64,000 nt of DNA, taken from contig JAWKMO010000005.1 of assembly GCA_041392205.1 (NCBI GenBank), forward strand, positions 97,711 to 161,710, in the 5' to 3' direction. This stretch comes from Halomarinibacterium sp041392205. Lineage in GTDB: Bacteria > Bacteroidota > Bacteroidia > Flavobacteriales > Flavobacteriaceae. The notes below the pieces were generated by a model. It was not told the DNA's origin and searched no databases. It saw only the letters and a list, made by a program, of their open reading frames with translations. Made by a program: the position numbers and the translations under genes. Below, in pieces: positions 8,956 through 18,166 of this stretch. How positions within the stretch are numbered: the first letter of the stretch is position 1; each line of letters begins with the position of its first letter.

Positions 8956-11900
8956 ATGAAACTTTCCTTAAAATTATCCTATTTAGCACTCCTTTTTTCA
9001 ACCTCTTTAATAGCCCAAATCCCTTGTACTGGGGGTGTTATTAACCAAGCAGGAACTGCTAACGACTACCCTTGCAGTGTTTTAACCTATCAATCGCGTA
9101 TTTCTGCTGCCACCATGGGAGCAAATGAAGCACAAGATTCATGGGGTTGGACAGATCCTCTTGATGGAAAAGAGTATGCTATAGTTGCGCTTGATAACGG
9201 GACTGCTTTTGTTAATATAACCAACCCAACAAGCCCAGTTTATCTTGCAAGATTAAATACGCATACAGGTAGTAGTTTATGGAGAGATGTAAAAGTGTAT
9301 CAAAACCATGCATATATAGTAAGTGATTCAAATGGTAGCCATGGGGTTCAAATTTTTGATTTAACAAGATTAAGAACCCTTACCGGAAGCCCAGTTGTCA
9401 CATATACCAATTTACAAGTTGATGGCCGTATTAGCTCAATAGGTTCTGCACACAATGTAATAATAAATGAAGATACGGGCTATTTATACGTTTTAGGAGC
9501 TGGATCAAATGGAAGTAATCAGCGCATATTCAATTTAAATACAAGTTTAACAAATCCTCCTTCTGTAGCCACTTTATCTGCTTATGGATATTGCCATGAT
9601 GCGCAAGTAGTAATTTATGATGGCCCAGACCCAAATTACCAAGGAAGGGAATTATTTATTGGAAGCTTTAGCGGCTCTGACTTTCTAAGAATTTTAGATG
9701 TTACCAATAAAAATTCTATTACTCAAATTGGAGTTATCGACTATACCAATAAATATTATACTCATCAAGGTTGGTTTACCGAAGACAAACGCTTTTTTAT
9801 AGTAGGTGACGAAATTGATGAAGAAAATGTAGGTTTCAATACAAGAACTTTGGTTTTTGACCTAGAAGACCTAACAAATCCTACCCTCTACTATACTCAT
9901 TTTGGTTCTACTCCCGCAATTGACCATAATGGTTATGTGCGCGATAATCGTTTCTATCTGGCAAATTATGCAGCTGGAATGCGTGTGATGAAAATTGATG
10001 GGTTGTACAATCAAACACCCTCCATGACCGAAGTAGCCTATATGGACACTTATGTCCCTAATAATAATGCAGCTTTTAATGGCACTTGGAATGTATATCC
10101 TTATTTCGAAAGCGGAAATTTAATTATGACAGGCTTTGGAAATGGAAACACAAATGGTGATGGTGGATTATTTATTGTGAAAGATCCCAATTATGACAAT
10201 GTAGATCCCGTCGCGGTTTGCCAAAACATCACTGCTACTTTAAATAAAACTACAGGTACGGTAACTATAGATGCATTGGATATAGACAATGGTTCTACCG
10301 ATAATATAGGAATTGTCTCAAGAACACTTACTGGCCAAACTACCTTTACGTGTGCCGATGTTGGCAATACCTTTAATGTAACCCTTACCGTAAAAGATGA
10401 TTATGGTCATACCAGTACTTGTGTGGCTACAGTAACAGTAGTTGCAGAAACCACTACATACCTTGGAGGAGGTTCTTGGAGTAAAGGTATCCCAGGAATT
10501 GGTTCTAACGCTAAAATTAGTTCAGATTATAACACATCCAATTTTGGTAATATAGATGCTTGTACTTGCGAAATAGATGCTCCTAGAACCCTTACAGTAA
10601 ATGCAAACGACTATATAAAAATTGAACAAGACATTACTGTTAATGGAACCCTTATTGTAGAGCACCAAGGAAATGTGGTACAAACAGATCCAACAGCAAA
10701 TGTTATTAAAAACGGAACTATAAATGTAAATGTTACCTCTCCAGACCTTCGAAAAAGAGATTTTATGATCATGGGGAGTCCTATGACTGCCGAAGCTCGA
10801 ACAGGAGTATGGAACACAGCCTTCTTAGTCCTTAATTTTAATCCGCAAAACTTCCTACCCCATCCCGATGTTCCTTCTGGGGGAACCAATTTTGCAGACG
10901 ACAATGGCGATTTTTATAGTATTTATAGCAACGGTCCTATTAACCCCGCAGAAGGTTATGTTGTACGACCACAAAGCGGTTACGATGATCCCACGGTACC
11001 CCCAGCGGGACGTCCATTCCTTTTTACGTATGAATTAGGAACACTGAATAACGGCACCCTTACCTATACCAATTACAATAATGGCCCTATAGCCAATCCT
11101 AATGGCACTCCTAATATAGTTGCCAACCCCTATGCTTGTGCTATTGATGGAAATAGTTTTATGGCTACAAATAGTATCAGTGCGTTGTATTTTTGGGAAC
11201 ATCTAACGCCTCCTGGAACTCCTTTAGCTGGGAGCAATTTAAGATTTGACATGGATGACATTTCTATTTATAATGGAGTGATGGGTATTCCTGCTGCCAA
11301 CGACCCTGGAAATACGCAAGGAACAGCCCCCAACGGAATCATTGCTACTGGCCAAGGTTTTGGAATACGAACCAATGGCGCCCCGGGAACAACAGGAACC
11401 ATTACTTTTACTAATACCATGCGTCTAACTTCAGGCAATACTACCCTGCGTACCAACGGAATACCTTCTGAAATTTCTACTACCGAAAAACTTCTTATAG
11501 AAATACGAGAAAAAAATTATGGTTATGGAGCTTTTGCTGGAATTGCTTTTTCTGAAAACGGAACCCCTGGTTATGATGAAGGAATGGACACAAATCGTTT
11601 AGCAACAGTGGTATCTTTGTTTACACATCTTGACGATGGAACTGGAGAGTATGCAATACAAACAAGAGGTTTATTTAATAATGAAGGGAAAATTCCACTC
11701 GGTTTTTCAACTCAAGTAGATGAAGTTTTAGAATATGAAATTTCACTTACAAACCTAGAAGGACTTAATTTAGAAAATGTTTCAGTGTATTTATATGATA
11801 CCTTTGAAAACAAGATTGTAAATCTTAAAAATGAATCTTATCAATTCAAAAGTGGCAAAGGAGTATTTAATAGCCGATTTGTTATTATTTTTAAACAAGA

Positions 11901-12165
11901 AAGAGTATTAAGTCCCGAAGAATCTGTTTTAGATACCATTATGGTTTTTCCAAACCCAACTAAAAAAGATATAAATATTTTTTCTCCAGATACCTACTTA
12001 GTAAACTTAGAGGTGTATGATTTAATGGGTAGAAAAATATCTCAAACAATAGAAGACGAGAAAAACACCTTCAACTTAGATTTGTCAGCTTTAAGAACAG
12101 GGATTTATTTTATAAAAATAGATACTGAAAAAGGAAGTATTACAAAACGAATCATTAAAGAATAA
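8956..12165 (+). CDS. T9SS-sorted choice-of-anchor-B/HYR surface protein
   Basis: 1069 residues. Signal peptide (to SLIAQ) followed by a propeller-like region at about 30-410 of the choice-of-anchor-B type (DSWGWTDPLDGKEYAIVALD, TAFVNITNPTSPVYLARL, HNVIINEDTGYLYVLGAG). Residues about 415-500 are a HYR/Ig-like domain (CQNITATLNKTTGTVTI, the DNGSTDNIGI motif, DVGNTFNVTLTVKDDYG). A long beta-rich middle with asparagine/glycine loops follows. The last 80 residues are a type A T9SS C-terminal sorting domain (MVFPNPTKKDINIFS, YDLMGRKIS, LRTGIYFIKI, KRIIKE). It should be exported across the outer membrane and attached to the surface. Last gene of the island operon; a terminator follows. Confidence 0.88.
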   Translation: MKLSLKLSYLALLFSTSLIAQIPCTGGVINQAGTANDYPCSVLTYQSRISAATMGANEAQDSWGWTDPLDGKEYAIVALDNGTAFVNITNPTSPVYLARLNTHTGSSLWRDVKVYQNHAYIVSDSNGSHGVQIFDLTRLRTLTGSPVVTYTNLQVDGRISSIGSAHNVIINEDTGYLYVLGAGSNGSNQRIFNLNTSLTNPPSVATLSAYGYCHDAQVVIYDGPDPNYQGRELFIGSFSGSDFLRILDVTNKNSITQIGVIDYTNKYYTHQGWFTEDKRFFIVGDEIDEENVGFNTRTLVFDLEDLTNPTLYYTHFGSTPAIDHNGYVRDNRFYLANYAAGMRVMKIDGLYNQTPSMTEVAYMDTYVPNNNAAFNGTWNVYPYFESGNLIMTGFGNGNTNGDGGLFIVKDPNYDNVDPVAVCQNITATLNKTTGTVTIDALDIDNGSTDNIGIVSRTLTGQTTFTCADVGNTFNVTLTVKDDYGHTSTCVATVTVVAETTTYLGGGSWSKGIPGIGSNAKISSDYNTSNFGNIDACTCEIDAPRTLTVNANDYIKIEQDITVNGTLIVEHQGNVVQTDPTANVIKNGTINVNVTSPDLRKRDFMIMGSPMTAEARTGVWNTAFLVLNFNPQNFLPHPDVPSGGTNFADDNGDFYSIYSNGPINPAEGYVVRPQSGYDDPTVPPAGRPFLFTYELGTLNNGTLTYTNYNNGPIANPNGTPNIVANPYACAIDGNSFMATNSISALYFWEHLTPPGTPLAGSNLRFDMDDISIYNGVMGIPAANDPGNTQGTAPNGIIATGQGFGIRTNGAPGTTGTITFTNTMRLTSGNTTLRTNGIPSEISTTEKLLIEIREKNYGYGAFAGIAFSENGTPGYDEGMDTNRLATVVSLFTHLDDGTGEYAIQTRGLFNNEGKIPLGFSTQVDEVLEYEISLTNLEGLNLENVSVYLYDTFENKIVNLKNESYQFKSGKGVFNSRFVIIFKQERVLSPEESVLDTIMVFPNPTKKDINIFSPDTYLVNLEVYDLMGRKISQTIEDEKNTFNLDLSALRTGIYFIKIDTEKGSITKRIIKE

Positions 12166-12186
12166 TTTATAAATCATTAATATATA

Positions 12187-12218
12187 AAAGTCCAATGTAA
12201 ATGCATTGGACTTTTTTT
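12187..12218 (+). terminator. Rho-independent terminator
   Basis: AAAGTCCAATG (12187-12197) pairs with CATTGGACTTT (12204-12214) around a six-base loop, followed by T residues. It ends the surface-protein operon. Confidence 0.88.
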
Positions 12219-12317
12219 ATCGATTAAACTGAACACAATATCTAATACTGATTAATTTAGGCAATAAAGAATATTTTTTTTTAGATATTTAAAAGTTGCA
12301 AAATAATTAAACTAATT

Positions 12318-13244
12318 ATGAAAGAAATTACTCCATTTAAAAATCCCCATTTCTGCCTTTTCATATTTCTACTTGTAAATAGTATAACCTTTTCGCAAGT
12401 GGGTATTAACACGGTAGACCCTACAACAGTATTGGATGTAAACGGAGCAATATCACTTAGGACAGGGGGAGATCTCACCCTTACAAATGGAAATAATAAT
12501 GATATCGTATTAGGGGCTACTCCATACTCTTTTTATAGGGTTACTGGTCCTACAGCAGCATTTAGTATTGGAAGTATTTATCCAAGTTCTGCAGTAGCTG
12601 CTGATGGTCAAATTTTGATTCTTGAAAATAATACTACACAAACTATGACTTTAAGACACAATGCTGGAGGAACCAATATTAATAGAATTTTATGTCCAGG
12701 AGGACAAAATTTTACTTTAAGTGGTCAATATGCTACTGTTACACTTATGTACCAAACAAATCATAATAGATGGGTAATCATTGATAAGGTAGATTATAGT
12801 AACCCTATAGACAGTATAACATTAGCTGCGGACTTTAGCTTAGGCGCTACTGGATCATTTTCAGATGTTACAGGCATGAGCTTAACCTTTGTTGCAAAAA
12901 AGACATCTGTAATGGTTATGCTTTCAGGCTCTGGAGATACTAACACTCAATTAGCGGCAGGTATTATAGATTTCAGAGTTGTAAATGACCCCTCTGGTAC
13001 TGTCATTGGTGGTACTCATGAAAAACTAACTACATTTGATAATGCCTTTGGAGTTCTTGGTGCAGCCTGGAGCGTAAGTTTTACTAAGCCACTTACCGGA
13101 TTAACCATTGGGAATAGTTATACAATAAAAATACAAGCCCTTTTTGATCCTATATTATCTTATGTAGGACTACCACCTGCACTACGAATATTTCCTGTTA
13201 CTCTTTCGAGTGATCATCATTTAACTCTTTCAGTAATACAATAA
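12318..13244 (+). CDS. Secreted protein with QVGINT N-terminal module
   Basis: 308 residues. Signal peptide (MKEITPFKNPHFCLFIFLLV to ITFSQ), mature start QVGINTVDPTTVLDVNGAIS, then the fibre-like pieces LTNGNNNDIVLGATPYSFY and GGQNFTLSGQYATVTLMY. The second half (about 160-308) is a predicted beta-sandwich with hydrophobic, glycine-rich strands; no catalytic residues were seen. It stands alone between two terminators, so it is probably its own transcript. The region 12219-12317 has no convincing TAnnTTTG. It belongs with the other QVGINT proteins but lacks their second VYNT..PGIY module. Confidence 0.75.
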   Translation: MKEITPFKNPHFCLFIFLLVNSITFSQVGINTVDPTTVLDVNGAISLRTGGDLTLTNGNNNDIVLGATPYSFYRVTGPTAAFSIGSIYPSSAVAADGQILILENNTTQTMTLRHNAGGTNINRILCPGGQNFTLSGQYATVTLMYQTNHNRWVIIDKVDYSNPIDSITLAADFSLGATGSFSDVTGMSLTFVAKKTSVMVMLSGSGDTNTQLAAGIIDFRVVNDPSGTVIGGTHEKLTTFDNAFGVLGAAWSVSFTKPLTGLTIGNSYTIKIQALFDPILSYVGLPPALRIFPVTLSSDHHLTLSVIQ

Positions 13245-13261
13245 ATTATTAATATTTTTTT

Positions 13262-13588
13262 TTATAAATACACTATAAACATCCAAAAAGACCTCTTTTT
13301 TAAATACTTGAGGTCTTTTTCATTTTGGTACGCTTCTCTTTCAAAAGAAATATTTCTATAGGCTTTGTTTCGGTTTTTATACTGAAGCAATCTTAGTAAA
13401 AACTCAATACCATACCACAAATAAAAAAATACAATAAGTAGTTCAACTTGCTGTCTAAGATGTACTTTTTCGTGATTTATAAAAACAGCATCCTTCAACA
13501 ACTCCTTGTTTCGAAGAATAATAAAAGGCCATAATGCCATTCCTAAAAATGGCTTCCGAAGTAAAAACCGATTTACCCAAACTATCAT
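13262..13588 (-). CDS. Small membrane protein with HExxH-like motif (M56-like remnant)
   Basis: 108 residues. It has one or two hydrophobic segments (about 11-30 and 45-65) and the sequence AVFINHEKVHLRQQVELL, in which HEKVH has the HExxH metal-binding form and resembles the zinc site of BlaR1/M56-type membrane proteases. The protein is much shorter than those proteases, so it may be a stand-alone small family rather than an active protease. The N-terminus MIVWVNRFLLRKPFLG and end REAYQNEKDLKYLKKR look conserved in kind. It sits alone on the minus strand between plus-strand genes, and a gap of 33 bases separates it from the divergent DUF5522 gene. Function not known. Confidence 0.6.
   Translation of the reverse strand: MIVWVNRFLLRKPFLGMALWPFIILRNKELLKDAVFINHEKVHLRQQVELLIVFFYLWYGIEFLLRLLQYKNRNKAYRNISFEREAYQNEKDLKYLKKRSFWMFIVYL
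13285..13321 (+). terminator. Terminator overlapping the convergent gene's 3' end
   Basis: AAAAAGACCTC (13285-13295) and GAGGTCTTTTT (13310-13320) form a stem with a 14-base loop. It lies inside the last 20 codons of the convergent membrane-protein gene and would stop the plus-strand transcript. Confidence 0.6.
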
Positions 13589-13609
13589 TTACGCAAGATA
13601 AGAATTTGG

Positions 13610-13617
13610 TATTTTTG
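13610..13617 (+). promoter_or_regulatory. -7 element TATTTTTG of a near-leaderless promoter
   Basis: Perfect TAnnTTTG match (TATTTTTG) ending 4 bases before the ATG of the DUF5522 gene. Transcription would begin at or next to the start codon. The same octamer stands 4-6 bases before two other genes in this window (36949, 58104). Confidence 0.5.
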
Positions 13618-13621
13618 TATT

Positions 13622-13798
13622 ATGTTATTCCCAAAGAAAAAAATAGAACTCGAAGAAGGAGACTACTACCTCACACCCGAAGGCTATAAATGCTTTACCG
13701 AACAATACCACTTAAAACGAGGTTATTGCTGCGAAAGCAATTGCCGTCATTGTCCATACGGATTCAATAAAAAAACAAATTCAGAAAAAAAACTATGA
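13622..13798 (+). CDS. DUF5522-like small cysteine-rich protein
   Basis: 58 residues, start ATG 13622, read directly from the bases. The sequence has EGDYYLTPEGYKCFTEQYHL and then RGYCCESNCRHCPYGF, the CCxxxCRHCP cluster typical of DUF5522. The four clustered cysteines and a histidine suggest a metal site (zinc or FeS; not settled). Its stop overlaps the hutU start as ATGA (13795-13798), so translation of the two is coupled. The same pairing with urocanate hydratase, or a general one-carbon/oxidative role, is inferred only from position. Confidence 0.8.
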   Translation: MLFPKKKIELEEGDYYLTPEGYKCFTEQYHLKRGYCCESNCRHCPYGFNKKTNSEKKL

Positions 13799-15783
13799 CC
13801 TTTCAAGAAGAGATAACGCAAGGAATTCCTACTATTTTACCAAATCTTAAAGGATTTGACACCGCTATAAATCACGCCCCAAAACGAAAAGAGATTTTAA
13901 CCGATGCTGAAAAAAAACTAGCCCTTCAAAATGCCTTACGCTATTTTGAACCGCATCACCATGCTACACTCCTATCCGAATTTAAAGAGGAGCTGGAAAC
14001 CTACGGAAGAATTTACATGTATCGTTTTATGCCCGAGCATAAAATCTATGCACGTCCCATTTCTGAATATCCAGGAAAATCGGAACAAGCAAAAGCCATT
14101 ATGTTGATGATTCAAAATAACTTGGATCACGCAGTAGCCCAACATCCTCACGAATTAATTACTTACGGAGGAAACGGAGCGGTTTTTCAAAATTGGGCAC
14201 AATACCGTTTGGTGATGAAATACCTATCGGAAATGACCGATGAACAAACCCTTGTGATGTATTCAGGTCATCCGCTTGGGCTTTTTCCTTCGCATAAAAA
14301 TGCCCCACGCGTGGTGGTTACCAACGGGATGATGATCCCAAATTACTCCCAGCCGGACGATTGGGAGAAATTTAATGCGCTTGGCGTTACGCAATACGGC
14401 CAAATGACCGCAGGAAGTTATATGTATATTGGTCCGCAAGGGATTGTCCATGGAACAACAATTACCGTGTTAAATGGTTTCAGAAAAATTAATAAATCGC
14501 CCAAAGGGGGACTTTTTGTAACTTCAGGGTTAGGCGGAATGAGTGGCGCACAACCTAAAGCCGGAAACATTGCGGGTTGCGTTACGGTGTGTGCTGAAGT
14601 GAACAAAAAAGCAACTCACACGCGCCATAGTCAAGGCTGGGTAGATGAAGTCATTTCAGATTTGAATGAATTAAGCCATCGGGTAAAAAAGGCTATTTCT
14701 CAAAAAGAAACCGTCTCAATTGCCTATGATGGAAATGTGGTAGACGTTTGGGAACATTTTGATAAGGAAAACATTCATATAGACCTTGGAAGCGACCAAA
14801 CCTCACTACATAATCCTTGGGCTGGTGGTTATTATCCTACAGGGATGAGTTATGAAGAGGCCAATGAAATGATGGCAAATAATCCTGTACTTTTTAAAGA
14901 AAAAGTGCAACAAAGTTTACGCCGCCAAGCCGACGCTATTAATAAACATACCGCAAAAGGCACTTATTTTTTTGATTACGGAAATGCCTTTCTTTTAGAA
15001 GCTTCAAGAGCGGGTGCCAAGGTACTTTCAGAAGATAAAAATGCCTCTAGGGAATTTAAATATCCTAGTTACGTACAAGACATTATGGGCCCTATGTGCT
15101 TTGATTATGGGTTTGGGCCTTTCCGATGGGTTTGCGCTTCAGGGAAACCTGAAGATTTAACTAAAACCGATGCCATTGCCACCCAAGTTTTAGAAGACTT
15201 AATGAAAGAAGCGCCTTCAGAAATTCAACAACAAATGCAGGATAATATTCAGTGGATAAAAGGCGCCCAAGAGAATAAGTTGGTGGTAGGCTCGCAAGCC
15301 CGAATTTTGTATGCAGACAGTAACGGGCGAATAGAAATTGCAACTGCCTTCAACAAAGCCATTGCTGAAGGTAAGATTGGAACCATTATTTTAGGGAGAG
15401 ATCACCATGATGTTTCGGGTACCGATTCCCCCTATCGTGAAACCTCCAACATTTATGATGGCAGTAGATTTACGGCCGATATGGCCATACAGAATGTGAT
15501 TGGAGATAGTTTTAGAGGCGCTACTTGGGTAAGTATTCACAACGGAGGTGGTGTAGGCTGGGGAGAGGTGATAAATGGCGGATTCGGTATGGTTCTTGAT
15601 GGTAGTAAAGAAGCTCAATCTCGTTTAGAATCCATGCTTTTCTGGGATGTGAATAACGGAATTGCACGAAGAAGTTGGGCTAGAAATGAGGAGGCTATTT
15701 TTGCTATAAAAAGGGCTATGAAACAAAACCCAAGTTTAAAGGTAACGCTTCCTAATTTTGTTGATGAAAAATTGTTTCAATAA
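13795..15783 (+). CDS. hutU: Urocanate hydratase
   Basis: 662 residues, the long form of urocanase found in Bacteroidota (the usual proteobacterial form is about 555). It adds water to urocanate to give 4-imidazolone-5-propanoate in histidine breakdown, using tightly bound NAD+. Signatures include QYGQMTAGSYMYIGPQG, GLGGMSGAQPKAGN (NAD-binding glycine run), THTRHSQGWVDEV, DYGNAFLLEASRAGAKV, SYVQDIMGPMCFDYG, and FGPFRWVCASG, which holds the active-site cysteine. No hutH, hutI or hutG lies next to it, so the pathway is dispersed. Start ATG overlaps the DUF5522 stop. Confidence 0.97.
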   Translation: MTFQEEITQGIPTILPNLKGFDTAINHAPKRKEILTDAEKKLALQNALRYFEPHHHATLLSEFKEELETYGRIYMYRFMPEHKIYARPISEYPGKSEQAKAIMLMIQNNLDHAVAQHPHELITYGGNGAVFQNWAQYRLVMKYLSEMTDEQTLVMYSGHPLGLFPSHKNAPRVVVTNGMMIPNYSQPDDWEKFNALGVTQYGQMTAGSYMYIGPQGIVHGTTITVLNGFRKINKSPKGGLFVTSGLGGMSGAQPKAGNIAGCVTVCAEVNKKATHTRHSQGWVDEVISDLNELSHRVKKAISQKETVSIAYDGNVVDVWEHFDKENIHIDLGSDQTSLHNPWAGGYYPTGMSYEEANEMMANNPVLFKEKVQQSLRRQADAINKHTAKGTYFFDYGNAFLLEASRAGAKVLSEDKNASREFKYPSYVQDIMGPMCFDYGFGPFRWVCASGKPEDLTKTDAIATQVLEDLMKEAPSEIQQQMQDNIQWIKGAQENKLVVGSQARILYADSNGRIEIATAFNKAIAEGKIGTIILGRDHHDVSGTDSPYRETSNIYDGSRFTADMAIQNVIGDSFRGATWVSIHNGGGVGWGEVINGGFGMVLDGSKEAQSRLESMLFWDVNNGIARRSWARNEEAIFAIKRAMKQNPSLKVTLPNFVDEKLFQ

Positions 15784-15794
15784 ATTCTTTCGCT

Positions 15795-16328
15795 ATGAAA
15801 AAAATGAATTTTTTACCCCTCTTTTTGCTACTTATTGTGGCAACATCCTGCACTACCGTTCGCGTAGCTACAGATTATGACAAAAATGCCAATTTTGGCA
15901 ACTACGCTTCTTTTGCTTTTTACAAACCGGGAATTGACAAAGCAAAAATTAGTGATTTAGACAAAAAAAGAATTCTAAGAGCCATTGATGCTGAACTTTC
16001 TGCAAAGGGTATTCAAAAATCAGAAAGCCCTTCAATTTTAGTGAGCATATTTACCAAAGAACAAGAAAGAGTCGATGTTTATAATAACAACTTTGGTTGG
16101 GGATGGGGATGGAATCCTTGGTGGTATGGTGGTTATTGGGGAAATACCGTTTCAAGAACCACCGAGGGACAATTATATATAGACTTAATAGATGCTAAAA
16201 CCAACGAACTTGTATGGCAGGGAGTGGGAAGTGCGAGACTCTATACAGGTTCTAACCTTGAAAAAAAAGAAGAACGAATTCGAGAAATCGTTCGAGAAAT
16301 ATTAGCTAAATACCCCCCAAGTTTGTAA
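15795..16328 (+). CDS. DUF4136 lipoprotein
   Basis: 177 residues with a lipoprotein signal (LLLIVATSCTTVRV). The DUF4136 fold follows: VATDYDKNANFGNYASFAFY near the start, then LDKKRILRAIDAELSAKGI, a tryptophan/glycine-rich loop (WGWGWNPWWYGGYWG), and GQLYIDLIDAKTNELVWQG with an amphipathic helix at the end. The family is widespread in Bacteroidota and Proteobacteria as outer-membrane-associated lipoproteins of unknown job. It starts 11 bases after hutU stops and is closed by a strong terminator, so it is likely in the DUF5522-hutU transcript. Confidence 0.88.
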   Translation: MKKMNFLPLFLLLIVATSCTTVRVATDYDKNANFGNYASFAFYKPGIDKAKISDLDKKRILRAIDAELSAKGIQKSESPSILVSIFTKEQERVDVYNNNFGWGWGWNPWWYGGYWGNTVSRTTEGQLYIDLIDAKTNELVWQGVGSARLYTGSNLEKKEERIREIVREILAKYPPSL

Positions 16329-16340
16329 AGATTAAACACA

Positions 16341-16370
16341 AAAAACCCTCCTAAATTGGAGGGTTTTTTT
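16341..16370 (+). terminator. Rho-independent terminator
   Basis: AAAAACCCTCC (16341-16351) pairs with GGAGGGTTTTT (16358-16368), loop TAAATT, followed by T residues. Ends the hutU transcript. Confidence 0.9.
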
Positions 16371-16562
16371 GTATGTATTATTTAATATTATAAAAATATC
16401 AATCTCATGTTACAAATCTTATGAAGATTGTTACAATGGTCTTACTCCCTTACTGTTTTCATGCATAATTTTACACCCAATGGTTGATTCCCTATAAAAA
16501 AATAGGTAAATACCCCTTAAAAAAAAGGGTGTTTATTTCTTTAACAATCAACACATTATAAA

Positions 16563-16570
16563 TAAATTTG
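16563..16570 (+). promoter_or_regulatory. -7 element TAAATTTG
   Basis: Exact TAnnTTTG match 25 bases before the ATG of the T9SS-sorted repeat protein, in an otherwise empty 225-base AT-rich gap. The matching -33 TTG at the right distance is not clear. Confidence 0.45.
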
Positions 16571-16595
16571 TTTAACTAATTATTAAATTACTATC

Positions 16596-17681
16596 ATGAA
16601 AACAATTTTTACTTTACTATTATCATTAAGTATTACTATGTGTTTTGCACAAGACGTAATGTTTGTGCATACAGCCACTGCGGGTAATACCTCCGCAGAT
16701 TTAACTAGAATTGATCATCCTTCTTTAAATGGAAATCCAAGTGCTGAACTGGTGGTAAGCCACGTATGGAATCCACCAGGATCTCCTGGTATTTACAATG
16801 AACACAGAACCGGATTGTATTATGATGCTGTTGCTGGGCAATGGGGTGTCTATAATGAAGACGGCGCAAACATTGTGGAAGGTTCTTCCTATTTTATTTA
16901 TTTACAAGAAGGTTCTAATATGTATGTTCACGTTGCCGATGCAGGAAATCAAGGGAGTGATCCTTCATACACCGTTTTAAATCATCCTGATATTAATGGA
17001 AACCCTAACGCTAATGTAGTAGTAACAACCTACTACAATCCAAACAGCTCCAGAAATGATTTCAACTATGGTACTTGGTATGATGGGTCTTTTTGGAACC
17101 TTTATACGGAAGATGGGTCTCCAATTCAATTTGGCGACGCCTTTATGGTGGCTATTGGTGGAGGAGTTTCTCAATCCTATCGCCATGTAGCCTCTGCCGG
17201 TACTGTTTTTGGTAATTACACCGTTATCGATCATCCTGTTTTAAATGGTAATCCAGATGCTAAGCTAGTATTTATGCATAACTGGGGGGAAAGTGGTCAA
17301 CCTTCAAATATTATTGTGGATAAAATATTAGGGGTTTGGTACACAGGAACTAATTGGTCCATCTATACCGAAGATGGGACTGCTTTTCCAACAGATTCAG
17401 AATACGATTTATTTATTTTTGATGAAAGTTTAGGAACTACTGAAAACACCCTGCAACAAGTTACCATGTTCCCTAATCCAGCTGATAATTTTGTAACCAT
17501 CAATACTGAAAATGAAATTACTAAAATTGAAATTTTCAATATTTTAGGACAAGCTGTAAAAGTAATTGAAGGAACTTCAAACACCATGACTGTAGATATT
17601 TCCTCTCTAACAGCAGGGGCTTATATGGCAAAAGTTACTTCTGGTAATGCTTCAAAAACCTTAAAATTACTTAAATCTTAA
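16596..17681 (+). CDS. T9SS-sorted protein with three HTATA/HPxLNGNP repeats
   Basis: 361 residues. Signal peptide (to MCFAQ), then three repeats of about 85 residues. Each opens with a 'F(V/R)H.A(T/D)AG' block, continues with '(I/L)(D/N)HP..NGNP.A' and ends with a WYDG/WY.G....YTEDG-type segment: VMFVHTATAGNTSADL / HPSLNGNPSAELVV; MYVHVADAGNQGSDPS / HPDINGNPNANVVV; YRHVASAGTVFGNYT / HPVLNGNPDAKLVF. This matches a repeat domain common in bacterial surface proteins (annotated in databases as a DUF; I do not rely on its number). The last 75 residues are a T9SS sorting domain (MFPNPADNFVTINT, FNILGQAVKV, LTAGAYMAKV). Function unknown, likely surface-bound. Confidence 0.85.
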   Translation: MKTIFTLLLSLSITMCFAQDVMFVHTATAGNTSADLTRIDHPSLNGNPSAELVVSHVWNPPGSPGIYNEHRTGLYYDAVAGQWGVYNEDGANIVEGSSYFIYLQEGSNMYVHVADAGNQGSDPSYTVLNHPDINGNPNANVVVTTYYNPNSSRNDFNYGTWYDGSFWNLYTEDGSPIQFGDAFMVAIGGGVSQSYRHVASAGTVFGNYTVIDHPVLNGNPDAKLVFMHNWGESGQPSNIIVDKILGVWYTGTNWSIYTEDGTAFPTDSEYDLFIFDESLGTTENTLQQVTMFPNPADNFVTINTENEITKIEIFNILGQAVKVIEGTSNTMTVDISSLTAGAYMAKVTSGNASKTLKLLKS

Positions 17682-17706
17682 TTTCACTAAAACCAAATTT
17701 AATTTT

Positions 17707-17734
17707 AAAAAGGCGCCTCAGGGTGCCTTTTTTT
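17707..17734 (+). terminator. Rho-independent terminator
   Basis: AAAAAGGCGCC (17707-17717) pairs with GGTGCCTTTTT (17722-17732) with one G-T pair and a TCAG loop. It lies between convergent genes and touches the stop of the nuclease gene. Confidence 0.85.
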
Positions 17735-18059
17735 ATGGTATATACACTACGGCGTGTCCTTGGTCAACCAACCAATTGTTAATATTCATTCCATCTAGGA
17801 AAATAGTGGCTAAATAGCGTCCGTATTTACCTTGCTTATCCTTGTAAGAATGAATCATTACTTCTTTATCCAAAATTAGATTTCGTAAAATATCTCGCAC
17901 TTGAATACCAATATCCCTATCTTCTCCTCTTAGTTCTGGAGTATTAATTCCGTAAAGTCGTAATTTCATTTCCTGAAAATGGAGAAACCCTAAATCTACC
18001 ACAGCGGTAACGGTATCGCCATCATATACATCTATAATTTTAGCTTTGTATTGGTACAT
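17733..18059 (-). CDS. Staphylococcal-nuclease-like (SNase) protein
   Basis: 108 residues covering one SNase/OB-fold domain. It has the calcium-site aspartates and catalytic arginines expected of the family in order: YKAKIIDVYDGDTVTAVVDLG, LRLYGINTPELRGED (catalytic Arg and Glu region), and KYGRYLATIFLDGMNINNWL (second Arg). It probably cuts DNA or RNA phosphodiester bonds. There is no signal peptide from the chosen ATG, so it may be cytoplasmic, which is unusual for SNase relatives; an upstream in-frame start is not obvious. Monocistronic between two T9SS-sorted protein genes; the 107 bases upstream hold no gene. Confidence 0.85.
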   Translation of the reverse strand: MYQYKAKIIDVYDGDTVTAVVDLGFLHFQEMKLRLYGINTPELRGEDRDIGIQVRDILRNLILDKEVMIHSYKDKQGKYGRYLATIFLDGMNINNWLVDQGHAVVYIP

Positions 18060-18166
18060 AATTTTAGTTTTCCTTAAAATTAAGACACACTAAGTTCTTG
18101 TGAAAGGGGGTTTTACCCTAAAATTAAAAATGGTATTCCTTTAAAAATCAATTATCCCAAGTAAAA

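Noticed and set aside
16501..16545. Possible hairpin ACCCCTT...AAGGGTGTTT upstream of the T9SS repeat gene
   Set aside because: The arms pair imperfectly and are mostly A/T; there is no T tract, and no riboswitch core could be recognised.
17733..18059. SNase-like gene considered as part of a mobile or defence element
   Set aside because: No integrase, repeats or biased composition around it; it looks like an ordinary chromosomal gene.
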